A stretch of DNA of 64,000 nt from Roseiarcus sp963783175. Its GTDB lineage: Bacteria > Pseudomonadota > Alphaproteobacteria > Rhizobiales > Beijerinckiaceae. Positions 39,319-47,967 of the stretch are shown here, in pieces (the stretch's first letter is position 1; each line of letters opens with the position of its first letter). The stretch covers positions 1 to 64,000 of the forward strand of contig CAWANG010000051.1 in NCBI GenBank assembly GCA_963783175.1, read 5' to 3'. Both the position numbers and the translations under genes were made by a program. The notes beneath the pieces were generated by a model that made no database searches, was not told the origin of the DNA, and saw nothing but the letters and a program-made list of their open reading frames with translations.

Positions 39319-40254
39319 ATGAACCTCAGAGACCTCGAATACGTCGTCGCCGTCGCCGACCATGAGCATTTCGGCCGCGCGGCGGCGGCCTGCAACGTGA
39401 GCCAGCCGACCCTCAGCGGTCAGATTCTCAAGCTCGAGGCCGAGCTTGGCCTCCGCCTGTTCGAGCGCGAGGGCCGGGGAGCGCGGGTCAGCGATCGCGC
39501 GGCGGCGGTAGTGGCGCAAGCGCGCGCGACGCTCGCCGCCGCCGCCGCCGTGACCGACGCCGCCCGGGCCGCGCGCGATCCGTTCGCCGGGCCGCTCCGG
39601 CTCGGCGTCATTGCGACGATCGCGCCCTATCTCTTGCCGATCGCGCTCGCCGGCGCGATCGATGCGCTGCCCATGACCCCGCTCCATCTCGTCGAGGACC
39701 TGACCGATCGCCTGCTCGCGGGCGTGCACTCCGGCGCGCTCGACGGCGCGGTGATCGCGACCGATGCGGACGACGAGAAGCTGACCGAGGTCCCCCTCTA
39801 CGACGAGCCGTTCTTTCTCGTCTCCGCCCGCAGCCCCGACAGGCGCCGGCGCGCCTCGATCCGGGTCGAGGAGATTAATTCCGCAACCCTCCTCTTGCTC
39901 GCCGAGGGCCACTGCCTGCGCGATCAGGCCCTCGCCCTGTGCGCCGTGGCCCAAAAGGCGGGGCGCCACGCCGACGTCCGAGCGACCAGCCTCGAGACGC
40001 TGCGCCACCTCGTCTCCGTCGGGCAGGGCGAAACGCTCGCGCCGCTGCTCGCCTATGCCGACTGGCGCCGGCTCGGCGCCGGGCTCGACGGATCGAAGGT
40101 CGTCGGCGGCGGCGCCTCGCGTCAGGTGAGGCTCGTCTTCCGCCGCGGCTCGCCGCGCCGCGCCGCGCTCGAGGCGCTTGCCGCATCGTTGCGGGAATCG
40201 GCGGCGCCGGCGGTGGCCGCGTCCTTGCGGGATTCGACCGAAAAGCCGGTATGA
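39319..40254 (+). CDS. oxyR: OxyR hydrogen-peroxide sensor (LysR family)
   Basis: A 311-residue LysR-type regulator with an N-terminal winged HTH (HFGRAAAACNVSQPTLSGQI). The redox pair of OxyR is recognisable in EGHCLRDQALALC, with both cysteines conserved. It is divergent from katG across a 119-base region, the classical arrangement for peroxide-induced katG activation. The start ATG 39319 fits the family; an upstream in-frame ATG at 39265 would add 18 residues. Confidence 0.93.
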   Translation: MNLRDLEYVVAVADHEHFGRAAAACNVSQPTLSGQILKLEAELGLRLFEREGRGARVSDRAAAVVAQARATLAAAAAVTDAARAARDPFAGPLRLGVIATIAPYLLPIALAGAIDALPMTPLHLVEDLTDRLLAGVHSGALDGAVIATDADDEKLTEVPLYDEPFFLVSARSPDRRRRASIRVEEINSATLLLLAEGHCLRDQALALCAVAQKAGRHADVRATSLETLRHLVSVGQGETLAPLLAYADWRRLGAGLDGSKVVGGGASRQVRLVFRRGSPRRAALEALAASLRESAAPAVAASLRDSTEKPV

Positions 40255-40338
40255 CTATGCGGCAAGCTTGCGCGACGCTTAACCCCTGGCGCACCGCCGC
40301 ATTGCCCCTCCCCTCGCCCGGCGCTAAAAGACGCCCGC

Positions 40339-41094
40339 ATGGCCAATCTCGCCAGTCCGACAGTGTTCGTCGACCTTTCGCGCCGCGTACTGCCGTGGCT
40401 CGCAGCGGCGACCGTGGCGCTGTTCGCCGCGGGCTTGTGGCTCTCCCTCGCCGCCCCGCCCGACTATCAGCAGGGCGAGACGGTCAAGATCATGTATCTG
40501 CACGTGCCGGCGGCCTGGATGGCGACCTTCGTCTATGGCGTGATGGCCGCAGCCGCCCTCGGCACGCTCGTCTGGCGCCATCCGCTCGCCGACGCGGCGC
40601 AAAAGGCGGCGGCGCCGCTCGGCGCCGGATTCACCTTCATCTGCCTCGCTACCGGCTCGCTCTGGGGCAAGCCGATGTGGGGGACCTATTGGGTGTGGGA
40701 CGCCCGCCTGACCTCGGTCTTGGTGCTCTTCATCCTCTATCTCGGCTTGATCGCGCTCTGGCGCGCGATCGACGATCCTGCCCGCGCCGCCAGGGCGGTC
40801 GCGATCCTGACCCTGGTCGGCTGCGTCAACCTGCCGATCATCAAATTCTCGGTCGACTGGTGGAACACCCTGCACCAGCCGGCGTCGGTGTTCCGGCTCG
40901 GCGGGCCGACGATCGCGCCCTCGCTGCTCTGGCCTTTGATCGTAATGTCGCTCGCCTTCACCTGCCTGTTTCTTACGCTGCACGTGATGGCGATCCGCAA
41001 CGAGATCCTGCGCCGGCGCATCGCCCGCGCGACCATGCTGGCGGCGGCCGAGGGCGACCGGCTCGAGCCTGAGCTCGCAGCGAGAGGCGCCTGA
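40339..41094 (+). CDS. ccmC: Haem transporter/chaperone CcmC
   Basis: A 251-residue membrane protein with six helices, the tryptophan-rich haem-binding motif WGTYWVWDARLT and conserved periplasmic His residues (YLHVPAAWM, WWNTLHQPAS). CcmC loads haem onto CcmE. Its stop overlaps ccmD as TGATG. It is about 8.8 kb from ccmB, so the operon is split here. Confidence 0.96.
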   Translation: MANLASPTVFVDLSRRVLPWLAAATVALFAAGLWLSLAAPPDYQQGETVKIMYLHVPAAWMATFVYGVMAAAALGTLVWRHPLADAAQKAAAPLGAGFTFICLATGSLWGKPMWGTYWVWDARLTSVLVLFILYLGLIALWRAIDDPARAARAVAILTLVGCVNLPIIKFSVDWWNTLHQPASVFRLGGPTIAPSLLWPLIVMSLAFTCLFLTLHVMAIRNEILRRRIARATMLAAAEGDRLEPELAARGA

Positions 41095-41270
41095 TGGCCG
41101 ACCCGCATATCGGCTTTGTCATCGCGGCTTACGCGGTCGCGGCGGCGACGATCGGGGCCATGATCGGCGCCGTGGTCCTGGATGGGCGCCGCCTCAACGC
41201 CCAGATGGACGCGGCGGCGCGCGCGCTCGACGCCGCGCGCGGGGGCGCAAAGGACTCAGAGCGCCGATGA
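41094..41270 (+). CDS. ccmD: Haem exporter small subunit CcmD
   Basis: A 58-residue single-helix protein. It begins MADPHIGFVIAAYAVAAA, with a hydrophobic span of about 22 residues, then GRRLNAQMDAAARAL, the typical charged tail of CcmD. It overlaps the end of ccmC (TGATG) and the start of ccmG (ATGA), so the three genes are translationally coupled. CcmD holds CcmE to the CcmABC complex. Confidence 0.9.
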   Translation: MADPHIGFVIAAYAVAAATIGAMIGAVVLDGRRLNAQMDAAARALDAARGGAKDSERR

Positions 41271-41845
41271 GCGCAGAGACCGAAGCCGCCCCACGCCCGC
41301 GCCGCTGGCTGGCCTATCTGCCGCTCGCGGTTTTCGCGGCCCTCGCTTGGCTCCTGTTCATGCGGCTCAACGCCGGCGATCCAGCGAGCATTCCCTCGAC
41401 ATTGATCGGCCAGTCCGCGCCCCGGCTCGACCTCCCCGGCCTCGACGGCGCGCCGGGACCGATCGACGCCGACTTGCGCTCAGGCCACGTGAGCGTGGTC
41501 AACATCTTCGCCTCGTGGTGCGAGCCCTGCCATTACGAGCATGAGTTCCTGATGGCGCTCGCCGCCGATCCGTCGCTTCACGCCAAGGGCGTCGCGATCT
41601 ATGGCGTCGCGCAGAAGGACTCGGCCGAAAACATTCGCCGCTTCCTCGGCGCCAAGGGCGATCCTTACGCCAAGGTCGGACTCGACGGGGATGGACGCGC
41701 CGGCATCGACTGGGGGGTCTACGGCGTGCCGGAAACCTTCATCGTCAGAGGGGACGGGTCGCTGGCGTTCAAGCTGGTCGGCCCGATGACGGCTGCGACG
41801 TTGGAAAGCGAAGTCAAACCGCAGATCCTCAAGGCGATGAATTAG
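41267..41845 (+). CDS. ccmG: Thiol:disulphide interchange protein CcmG (DsbE)
   Basis: A 192-residue membrane-anchored periplasmic thioredoxin. One N-terminal helix (YLPLAVFAALAWLLFMRL) is followed by a thioredoxin fold with the active site WCEPC and the cis-Pro region YGVPETFIV. It reduces apocytochrome c cysteines before haem attachment. It overlaps ccmD by 4 bases. Confidence 0.94.
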   Translation: MSAETEAAPRPRRWLAYLPLAVFAALAWLLFMRLNAGDPASIPSTLIGQSAPRLDLPGLDGAPGPIDADLRSGHVSVVNIFASWCEPCHYEHEFLMALAADPSLHAKGVAIYGVAQKDSAENIRRFLGAKGDPYAKVGLDGDGRAGIDWGVYGVPETFIVRGDGSLAFKLVGPMTAATLESEVKPQILKAMN

Positions 41846-41918
41846 GGCGAAATCCCCTTCTCCGCGAGGCCGACCCACTCATGCCGGGCGGGTCCGTATT
41901 CGATCGCGCGATACTCGA

Positions 41919-42761
41919 CTAAGGGTGCGGCCCCCAGAGGCGCAATTCATGCTCGGCGCGAAAGACGTTGCTATAGAGGCCGTTGATCCACTGCCGCCCG
42001 CTCGAGGTCACATTCAAATAGCGGATGGCGTCCTGAATGTAGGGGGACACCTTGTCCCAGTAGAATTGCGGATATTGGTCGACCATGTCCGCCGGCAATT
42101 CGTAGCCGAGTTGCCTGGTCAAGCCGATTTCGTCGAATTCGTGGTAGAGCGCATTGGCCTTCCTCAGATAATGCGGGTCGCCGAGCTGACCGACAAGGTC
42201 GGCGGCCCTGAGCAGCGCGGCCCATTCGCCGATTCCGTGGCCGGCGGGCGTGGAAGTGTATGGGAAGCTCGTGTGCTCGATCGCGCCCGCGATCAGTTCG
42301 CCGTCGAGTTCCTCGTCCGCGAGCCGATCCAGTACGAAGAGCTTGGACCGTTCGACGTGATATGGCGCGAGCGCAGCGTCGGATGCCCCGCGCGGCAATG
42401 TGACCTTTCGGCCGCTGGCGTCGATGACCAGGCCGTCTTTGCCGTCCCCTTTGACGACCCCGCGGACGTATCCGATGTCGTGCGCGAGGCACGCGACGAT
42501 GAAGTTCGAATACTCGACCGGGGTCGAGGCCGTGAGCAGCGCACGCCCCTTGAAGATGTCGTGGCCGGCCAGGGTGATGAGCATCGTATGCTCGACGTTG
42601 TGGTAGAGGGCGTCGCTGTTGCCGATGCATTCGAGCGTGAGCTGCGCCGCGAACGGAATGATTTCGGCCAGGCGCGCATGTGAGCGCCCGAATGCATCCT
42701 TCGTGTCGGCGGCAAGGAACGAACTAAGCGCTTCCGCCGCCAGCTTGGGCAACGTGATCAT
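41919..42761 (-). CDS. HD-domain metal-dependent phosphohydrolase
   Basis: A 280-residue protein with the HD layout: His in YHNVEHTMLI, the HD pair in ACLAHDIGYVRG and a later His in IEHTSFPYTS. These coordinate one or two metal ions for hydrolysis of a phosphoester, often a nucleotide. The substrate is not evident. It is convergent with ccmG, and the next minus-strand gene upstream is the B12-regulated membrane protein (230-base gap), so it could share that transcript. Confidence 0.82.
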   Translation of the reverse strand: MITLPKLAAEALSSFLAADTKDAFGRSHARLAEIIPFAAQLTLECIGNSDALYHNVEHTMLITLAGHDIFKGRALLTASTPVEYSNFIVACLAHDIGYVRGVVKGDGKDGLVIDASGRKVTLPRGASDAALAPYHVERSKLFVLDRLADEELDGELIAGAIEHTSFPYTSTPAGHGIGEWAALLRAADLVGQLGDPHYLRKANALYHEFDEIGLTRQLGYELPADMVDQYPQFYWDKVSPYIQDAIRYLNVTSSGRQWINGLYSNVFRAEHELRLWGPHP

Positions 42762-42990
42762 GGACCGCCCCCGACGATAGAGCCAACGGGTGAACGCCGA
42801 TTGCTGCGCGTAACTCTAGCACGGACAGCCGTCGAGCACGATCACGAGGATGAAAAGCGCGCCGCTCCGAAACCCAGTCCGGGGCTCGAGATAAAATGCG
42901 AGCCGAGCACGGCTCGTTTGGACGAGAACGCGACCGCATCGCGAGCGATGGGGCGCCGCTCGGCGCCCTATGCTTCGGCGCCGCGCCGGG

Positions 42991-43602
42991 TCAGGCGCCG
43001 AGGGCCGGGCGCAGCGATTGCGCTTCCTCCTGGAGACCGAGCCAAACGGCGAAGCGCTGGATCACGAGCAGGCCGGCGAAAGCGCCCGCGTTGATCGCGA
43101 GAATCGGGGCGACAACCGAAAAAGAGAAGGCGGCCGCGCTCGATGGCAAGACGGCCGTGGCCGTGAACAGCGCAAGCTCATAGACCGCGAAGGCCGCGGC
43201 AAAGGCGTAGAGCGCCGACGCGACCGGATGCTGCGCGATCTGGGCGGCTCGTCGGGCGGCGATCGTCGCCAGCAAGGCGGCAATGCCTATCGCCGCTCCC
43301 CAAGCGAAACTGTCCCATGTGCGGGGATAGGACAGAACGAAATATCCGATCAGCTGGTTTGCGGCCCAAGCGGCGGCGACGAGAGCCAGAGCCGGCCCTT
43401 GCCTCATCCGCGTTCCGGCAAGAGCGCCAAGCGCGGCAAATGGAGTGGCGCAGGCGAGCACGATGCTGAAGGCGATGCTCGACAAAGTCACGATCGAGAT
43501 CCAGATCGTATCCTTGCCGGTCGACGCGCCGGACTCCGATTCGAATCGCGCCATCGCGTCTGGAGTTCTCGCGTCGAAACGACGTTTGGTTGATTCTTGC
43601 AT
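42991..43602 (-). CDS. Five-helix membrane protein under B12 riboswitch control
   Basis: A 203-residue protein with five hydrophobic segments after a ~35-residue cytoplasmic N-terminus. They fall roughly at residues 37-68, 70-94, 96-119, 122-150 and 155-188 (for example LIGYFVLSYPRTWDSFAWG between the second and third). There is no His-rich or CbtA-like opening, and no named family was recognised. The leader at 43702-43872 is a cobalamin riboswitch, so the gene should be shut off when B12 is plentiful. That makes a cobalt or corrinoid transporter the leading guess; this is inference only. Confidence 0.8.
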   Translation of the reverse strand: MQESTKRRFDARTPDAMARFESESGASTGKDTIWISIVTLSSIAFSIVLACATPFAALGALAGTRMRQGPALALVAAAWAANQLIGYFVLSYPRTWDSFAWGAAIGIAALLATIAARRAAQIAQHPVASALYAFAAAFAVYELALFTATAVLPSSAAAFSFSVVAPILAINAGAFAGLLVIQRFAVWLGLQEEAQSLRPALGA

Positions 43603-43701
43603 GGGTAGCCGCCTGACGTTCACGGTCATCGCAGGACTGGCCCCGACCGCCGGGGTTCGCACGCCGGGACACCCCGCCTGGCGCTCTCCGCTCTGACGTC
43701 C

Positions 43702-43872
43702 GTGATGGCAGGTCTCCTGGCTCGCGGGTCGGCGTCGCTTCCGCCTTCCCGGGCCCATGCGACCCAGTGGCGCGATTGAAAGCGGCTCGTCGCTCACAGT
43801 TGCGGGGGCAGCCGCGGCGTAAGGCGTTTCCGCCCGCACCACATTCCCTTTTGATCCCCGAAGGGAACCATC
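43702..43872 (-). promoter_or_regulatory. Cobalamin (B12) riboswitch upstream of the five-helix membrane protein
   Basis: Minus-strand landmarks of the class are present in order: AAAAGGGAA with GGTG, the core GCTGCCCCCGCAACTGTGAGC, GCCACTGGG, a CGGGAAGG element and the closing GAGCCAGGAGACCTGCC. About 100 bases separate it from ATG 43602, with GC-rich complementary segments (CGGGG/CCCCG) that could serve as the expression platform. Confidence 0.95.
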
Positions 43873-44080
43873 AAGGTCAGAATATGCGTCGGCCGGCGCG
43901 CGGTCAAATCGATGTCCGGGATCAGGATGAGGGGCGAAAAGCCGGGATAGAGGGCGTCGCGGCCAGCTTCCGATTGACGGCAGGCGGTTATAGTCTCGTG
44001 AACGATCTGGGTATGGCGCGCCCGCTTGCGCTTCAACAGCAGGGTCGCCTGCGCCGCGCTCAACGGAGGACAATTTGCGC

Positions 44081-44677
44081 ATGGAGAGCAGTGCCGACGC
44101 GAACGACATCCATCCGCAACGCGTCGTCGACGAGGATGGCGCGACGCTCGAGATCTTCGCCCTGCCGACCGACAGCGAAAGCCTCGAGGAGCTTCTGAGC
44201 GGCCTCTTTCGCGATCACTGGCCGGAGATCGCCTTCGGGCCGCTGATCCAGGGCGCCGCGTGGGAGATGAAGGCGACGCAGGCGCCGGACAGGATCGCAA
44301 TGTTGGACGGCTATCTGACTGTGGCGTTCGGGGCGCCTCACTTCCACATCTGCATCGGCGAGCACAAGGGACCGCACGACAACCGCGTATCGCTGGCGCT
44401 GGCCCATCATCGCCGCACGGCCCGCGCCGAAATGTATCGTCGGCTAAGCCGCGATCAAACCCCGACATCCTGGGGGATTCGCCTCTTCAACGGCAAGAAC
44501 GAACAGCAGATCACCATCTTCCTCCCGAACCCGTTCCTTGATCCCGAAACCGACAAGCTTTTGACGAAGCCGGATTGGTCGCGACTGCATCTCTGGGATC
44601 GATTGCGCACGCGGTGGCTCGGCCTTGCCGAGCCCGATCCGTTCGACCGCTCGGGACGGCGCTTCCGCCACGAGTAG
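44081..44677 (+). CDS. Soluble protein of unknown function in the B12 cluster
   Basis: A 198-residue protein without signal peptide or membrane segment. Its most distinctive part is PHFHICIGEHKGPHDNR near residue 90, rich in His and reminiscent of a metal site. It also has RLFNGKNEQQITIFLPNPF. GGAGGA precedes both a TTG (44075) and ATG 44081; I prefer the ATG. It is divergent from the riboswitch-controlled membrane gene and convergent with the BtuF-like gene. A role in cobalt or corrinoid handling is suggested by position only. Confidence 0.75.
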   Translation: MESSADANDIHPQRVVDEDGATLEIFALPTDSESLEELLSGLFRDHWPEIAFGPLIQGAAWEMKATQAPDRIAMLDGYLTVAFGAPHFHICIGEHKGPHDNRVSLALAHHRRTARAEMYRRLSRDQTPTSWGIRLFNGKNEQQITIFLPNPFLDPETDKLLTKPDWSRLHLWDRLRTRWLGLAEPDPFDRSGRRFRHE

Positions 44678-44684
44678 CAAACCT

Positions 44685-45467
44685 TCAGGCCGCCGCGATT
44701 GCGGCTTTCATCGCGTCCAGTCCATCGGTCAGCGCGGCCGGACCGGGTTGCAGGATCAGCGGCGACTTGATCTCGACGATTTGTCCCCGCCGAACCGCCG
44801 GGATCGTTTCCCAGCCGGCGCGCTGCCGGATTCGGTCGGGCACGACTTTCTTGCCGCACCAGGACGCCAGGATCAGGTCAGGCGCGGCCGCGATCACATT
44901 TGCCGGCGGGACGATCCGCTCGCTCGCGGACTTCCTCAACCGCAAAGAGGCGAACACGTCATCGCCACCCGCGGCCTCGATCAATTCGGAGACCCAGCCG
45001 ATGCCGCTGATCAGTGGGTCGTCCCACTCCTCGAAGTAGACCTTCGGCCGCCGCCGCCCGCGCGTCGAGGCATTCGCCGCGGCGAGCCTCGCCTCATAGT
45101 CACGAACGAGCGCTTCCGCCTTGCCGGCGGCTCCCACCAGAGCGCCGAGGGTTCGGATCATCGCCAGGATGCCGGCAATATCCCGTTGATTGAACGCGTG
45201 AACGGCGACGCCGGCGCGAATCAAGTCAGCGGCGATTTCCGCCTGCAAATCCGAGAAGGTGAGGACAAGATCGGGCTCGAGGGCGAGGATCTTTGGAATG
45301 TCGGCCGACGTGAAGGCCGAGACGCGCGGCTTCTCGCGCCGCACTTGGCGCGGCCTGACCGCGTAGCCCGATACTCCCACGATCCGGTCCTGCTCGCCGA
45401 GGAGATAGAGGGTCTCGACCGTCTCCTCGGTCAGGCAGACAATGCGGGAAGGGGGGAACTGGCGCAT
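44685..45467 (-). CDS. BtuF-like cobalamin-binding protein, no signal peptide
   Basis: A 260-residue Peripla_BP_2 fold protein. It starts SRIVCLTEETVETLYLLGEQ, has DIPKILALEPDLVLTFSDLQ, the YFEEWDDPLISGIGWVSELI segment and ASWCGKK typical of cobalamin-binding BtuF relatives. No export signal is visible, so it may be cytoplasmic or depend on another protein. It starts 22 bases after the BtuB-like stop with AAGGGAG before ATG 45467, forming an operon under the second riboswitch. No btuCD genes occur in the window. Confidence 0.86.
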   Translation of the reverse strand: MRQFPPSRIVCLTEETVETLYLLGEQDRIVGVSGYAVRPRQVRREKPRVSAFTSADIPKILALEPDLVLTFSDLQAEIAADLIRAGVAVHAFNQRDIAGILAMIRTLGALVGAAGKAEALVRDYEARLAAANASTRGRRRPKVYFEEWDDPLISGIGWVSELIEAAGGDDVFASLRLRKSASERIVPPANVIAAAPDLILASWCGKKVVPDRIRQRAGWETIPAVRRGQIVEIKSPLILQPGPAALTDGLDAMKAAIAAA

Positions 45468-45489
45468 GGCTACTCCCTTTGCGGTTGGG

Positions 45490-47500
45490 TCAAAAATTCG
45501 CGGTCAGTCCGGCATAGACCGAACGGCCCGCGGTTCCGTAGTTGTAGACCTCTTCGTAGTTGGCGTTCGTCAGGTTTTCGAACCGCAAATAGGCTTTGAA
45601 ATTGTCGTTGAATTTGTACGTGGTGATGAGATCGAGCCTGACATAACCGGCGAGCGTCACGTCCCCGCCCCCGATGAAATTTCCGTCCTGGCGCGGGCCG
45701 ACAACGAGCAAGCGCGGCTCGATCTCAACGTTCGCCAGCGGATTGTAAACGACCGAAAGCGACGCAGAATTATAGGGCACCCGCAGGAGCTGCGTATTGT
45801 TCTGGGTGTCGCGGGCGTCGGTATAGGTGTAACTGGCGCGCGCCCGAATGACGTCGGGCACAAGCGTTGCCTCGCCTGAGAATTCGAAGCCTTCCGTCTG
45901 CGCCCGGCCGACATTGTAGTAGCAGCCGCCCAACGCGGCCTGCGCCGCCGTGCAGGACGGAACGACCGCGAAGGCGATGAGGTTCGAATAGAAGGCGTTG
46001 AACGCTGTCGCCGACAGCGTCAGCCTGTCGTTAAACAGCTTCTGGTCGATCCCGATTTCTCCGCCGACGTTCTGTTCCGGCGACAAGGCCGGATCGCCGT
46101 ATTGGCTGAAGCGCTGGTAGAGCGTCGGCGCCTTGGCGCCGTTGCCGAAGGCCGCGCGCAACTTCGTGCCCGTTTCGTCGATATGGTAGGCGGCGGTCGC
46201 GCGTCCGGTGACGAATGTCTGGCCGTTCTCGATCGAATCGACCCTCCCCCCGAAGGTGGCTTCGAGCCGCGAGAGAAGCGGCAGGCGGTACTCGGCGTAG
46301 ACCGAATTGGTCGTCTGCTGGGCGTCGATCGCCGTGAACGACCCATCGCCCGGATTGGGGGTCTGCGACGTCCCCGCATATTCCGTCATGGTGCGGGCGC
46401 CGAAGATCAGCGAGCCATAGGCGTGGAGGGAGAGATCGCCTTGATATTCCAGGCCCCAGCGCGCGCCGTGATAGCCGGTGGCGCAATTGAACGAGACGAA
46501 CTCCTCGTTGAAGCAGGCCTCGGTCTGCTGGACCGTGTTGATCGTGGCGTTGCTGAAGAACGTGAGATGGTTCTGCAGCGCGCCGTCCAGGGCGGCGACA
46601 TTGGCGCGAACGAATCCGCTCGGGAGCCAGGCCGTGGACCAGTTGTAGGGAGTGAAGACGTCGGCGGGGATCAGGGCGTAGGGGTTCGCGAAGGTCAGCC
46701 CGTTCCCGAAGACGTCGAACCCGGCATCGACGCTAATGGTCGGCGAGACCGTGTAAGTGAAGCGGCCATCCAAGGCACCCTTGTCCGAGGGCTGGTTGCT
46801 CGGCAAGGGCGGCAATGGCGTGACGCCGTCGCCGATCGTCAGCGGCCGGTCGACACGGTAGCCATATTGCGGGAATCCTTCCGTGTGCATGGCGGAGACG
46901 CCGAGCGAATAGCTCCAGTTGTCGTCGGCGCCGGACGTCGAGGCGCGGCCTTGAATGGTCCCGTAACTTCCGCCTTCGACTGTCACCGACCGGACCGGCT
47001 TCCCCTTGACGCCCTTCTTGGTGATGATGTTGATGACGCCCGACATCGCGTCCGAGCCATAGAGCGACGACTGCGGCCCGCGCACGATCTCGATGCGGTC
47101 GATGTCGAGCGCGGTGAGGTTGCCGAAGTCGAGCGAGCCGTCCGTGCCGGCGGCGTTGCCGATCGGCACGCCGTCGATCATCACGAGCGCCTGTCCCGGA
47201 TCTCCGCCGCGCAGTCGCACTTCGGTGAGAGAGCTCGGGCCGGCCGTCTGTGTGACAGATACGCCGACAACCTCGCGCAGGACCTCGGTTATTCCCTGCG
47301 CGCCCCATTGCTGGATGCGGGAGCCGGGGATGACGGTTACGTCAGAGCCGGTCGAATTGACCGGCTCGTCGACGCGATCGGCGGTGACAGTGATCTCTCC
47401 GAGCGAGGTCGCTTCTTGTGCGCGGGCAAGAACTCGCGAGTGACGCTACGCCGAGCATCGCGGCGAGAGCGCTACCGTACCGCCCTTTGATTCCGACCAT
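45490..47500 (-). CDS. TonB-dependent outer-membrane receptor, BtuB-like; one frameshift
   Basis: About 670 residues when repaired: a signal peptide (SALAAMLGVASLASS), a TonB box-like ITVTADRVDEPV, a plug domain (GITEVLREVVGVSVTQTAG, RLRGGDPGQALVMIDGVPIG, RIEIVRGPQSSLYGSDAMSG) and a beta-barrel ending with aromatic YAGLTANF. The plug resembles vitamin B12 receptors. The frame breaks at about 47428, where one extra A (plus strand) separates the signal peptide from the mature part. The upstream cobalamin riboswitch and BtuF-like neighbour support corrinoid uptake. Confidence 0.9.
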
Positions 47501-47539
47501 ATGCCCCCCTTCCGTCCCACCGACGGCGGCTGGATAATG

Positions 47540-47715
47540 AGGTCAACGGCCGGTCTCCTGGCTCGCGGGTTCTCGCCTTTGCGCTCCTTCCCAGGGCCTC
47601 GGCCCCAGTGGTTCGATGCGCTCAAGGCTCGCCGCTTACAGTTGCGGGGGCAGCCGCGGAATTGCGCCTCGAAGGACGCTCACCGCGTTCCAGTGACTCC
47701 ACCCTTGGGGTGGAA
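47540..47715 (-). promoter_or_regulatory. Cobalamin (B12) riboswitch upstream of the BtuB-like receptor
   Basis: On the minus strand the class motifs are GGAACGCGGTGAG, GCTGCCCCCGCAACTGTAAGC, CCACTGGGG, CTGGGAAGG and GAGCCAGGAGACCGG. The 3' end lies about 40 bases before ATG 47500, whose ribosome site AAGGGGGG could be masked on ligand binding. Confidence 0.96.
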
Positions 47716-47967
47716 TCGCCGTTAACAATGTGACGTTAGGACGAAGGCTGCGCCGGCGCAAGCCCGCATGAGACGGCATCCCCGAGAACAAAGCCGCGCG
47801 AGCCAGCAGCTTCTCGATTTTCCAATGCGCCGCCTCGACGCGGCGCGCGCTCATGGCTAAGAACACCGCCGCACGAAGGAAAGATCTGGCGTTGCCCCTA
47901 TGAGGCTGGAAGCGGCTCCGCCGCTTTTCCTGATTGCATCGGAGACTTTGGGAAAACGGCGCCGCAT

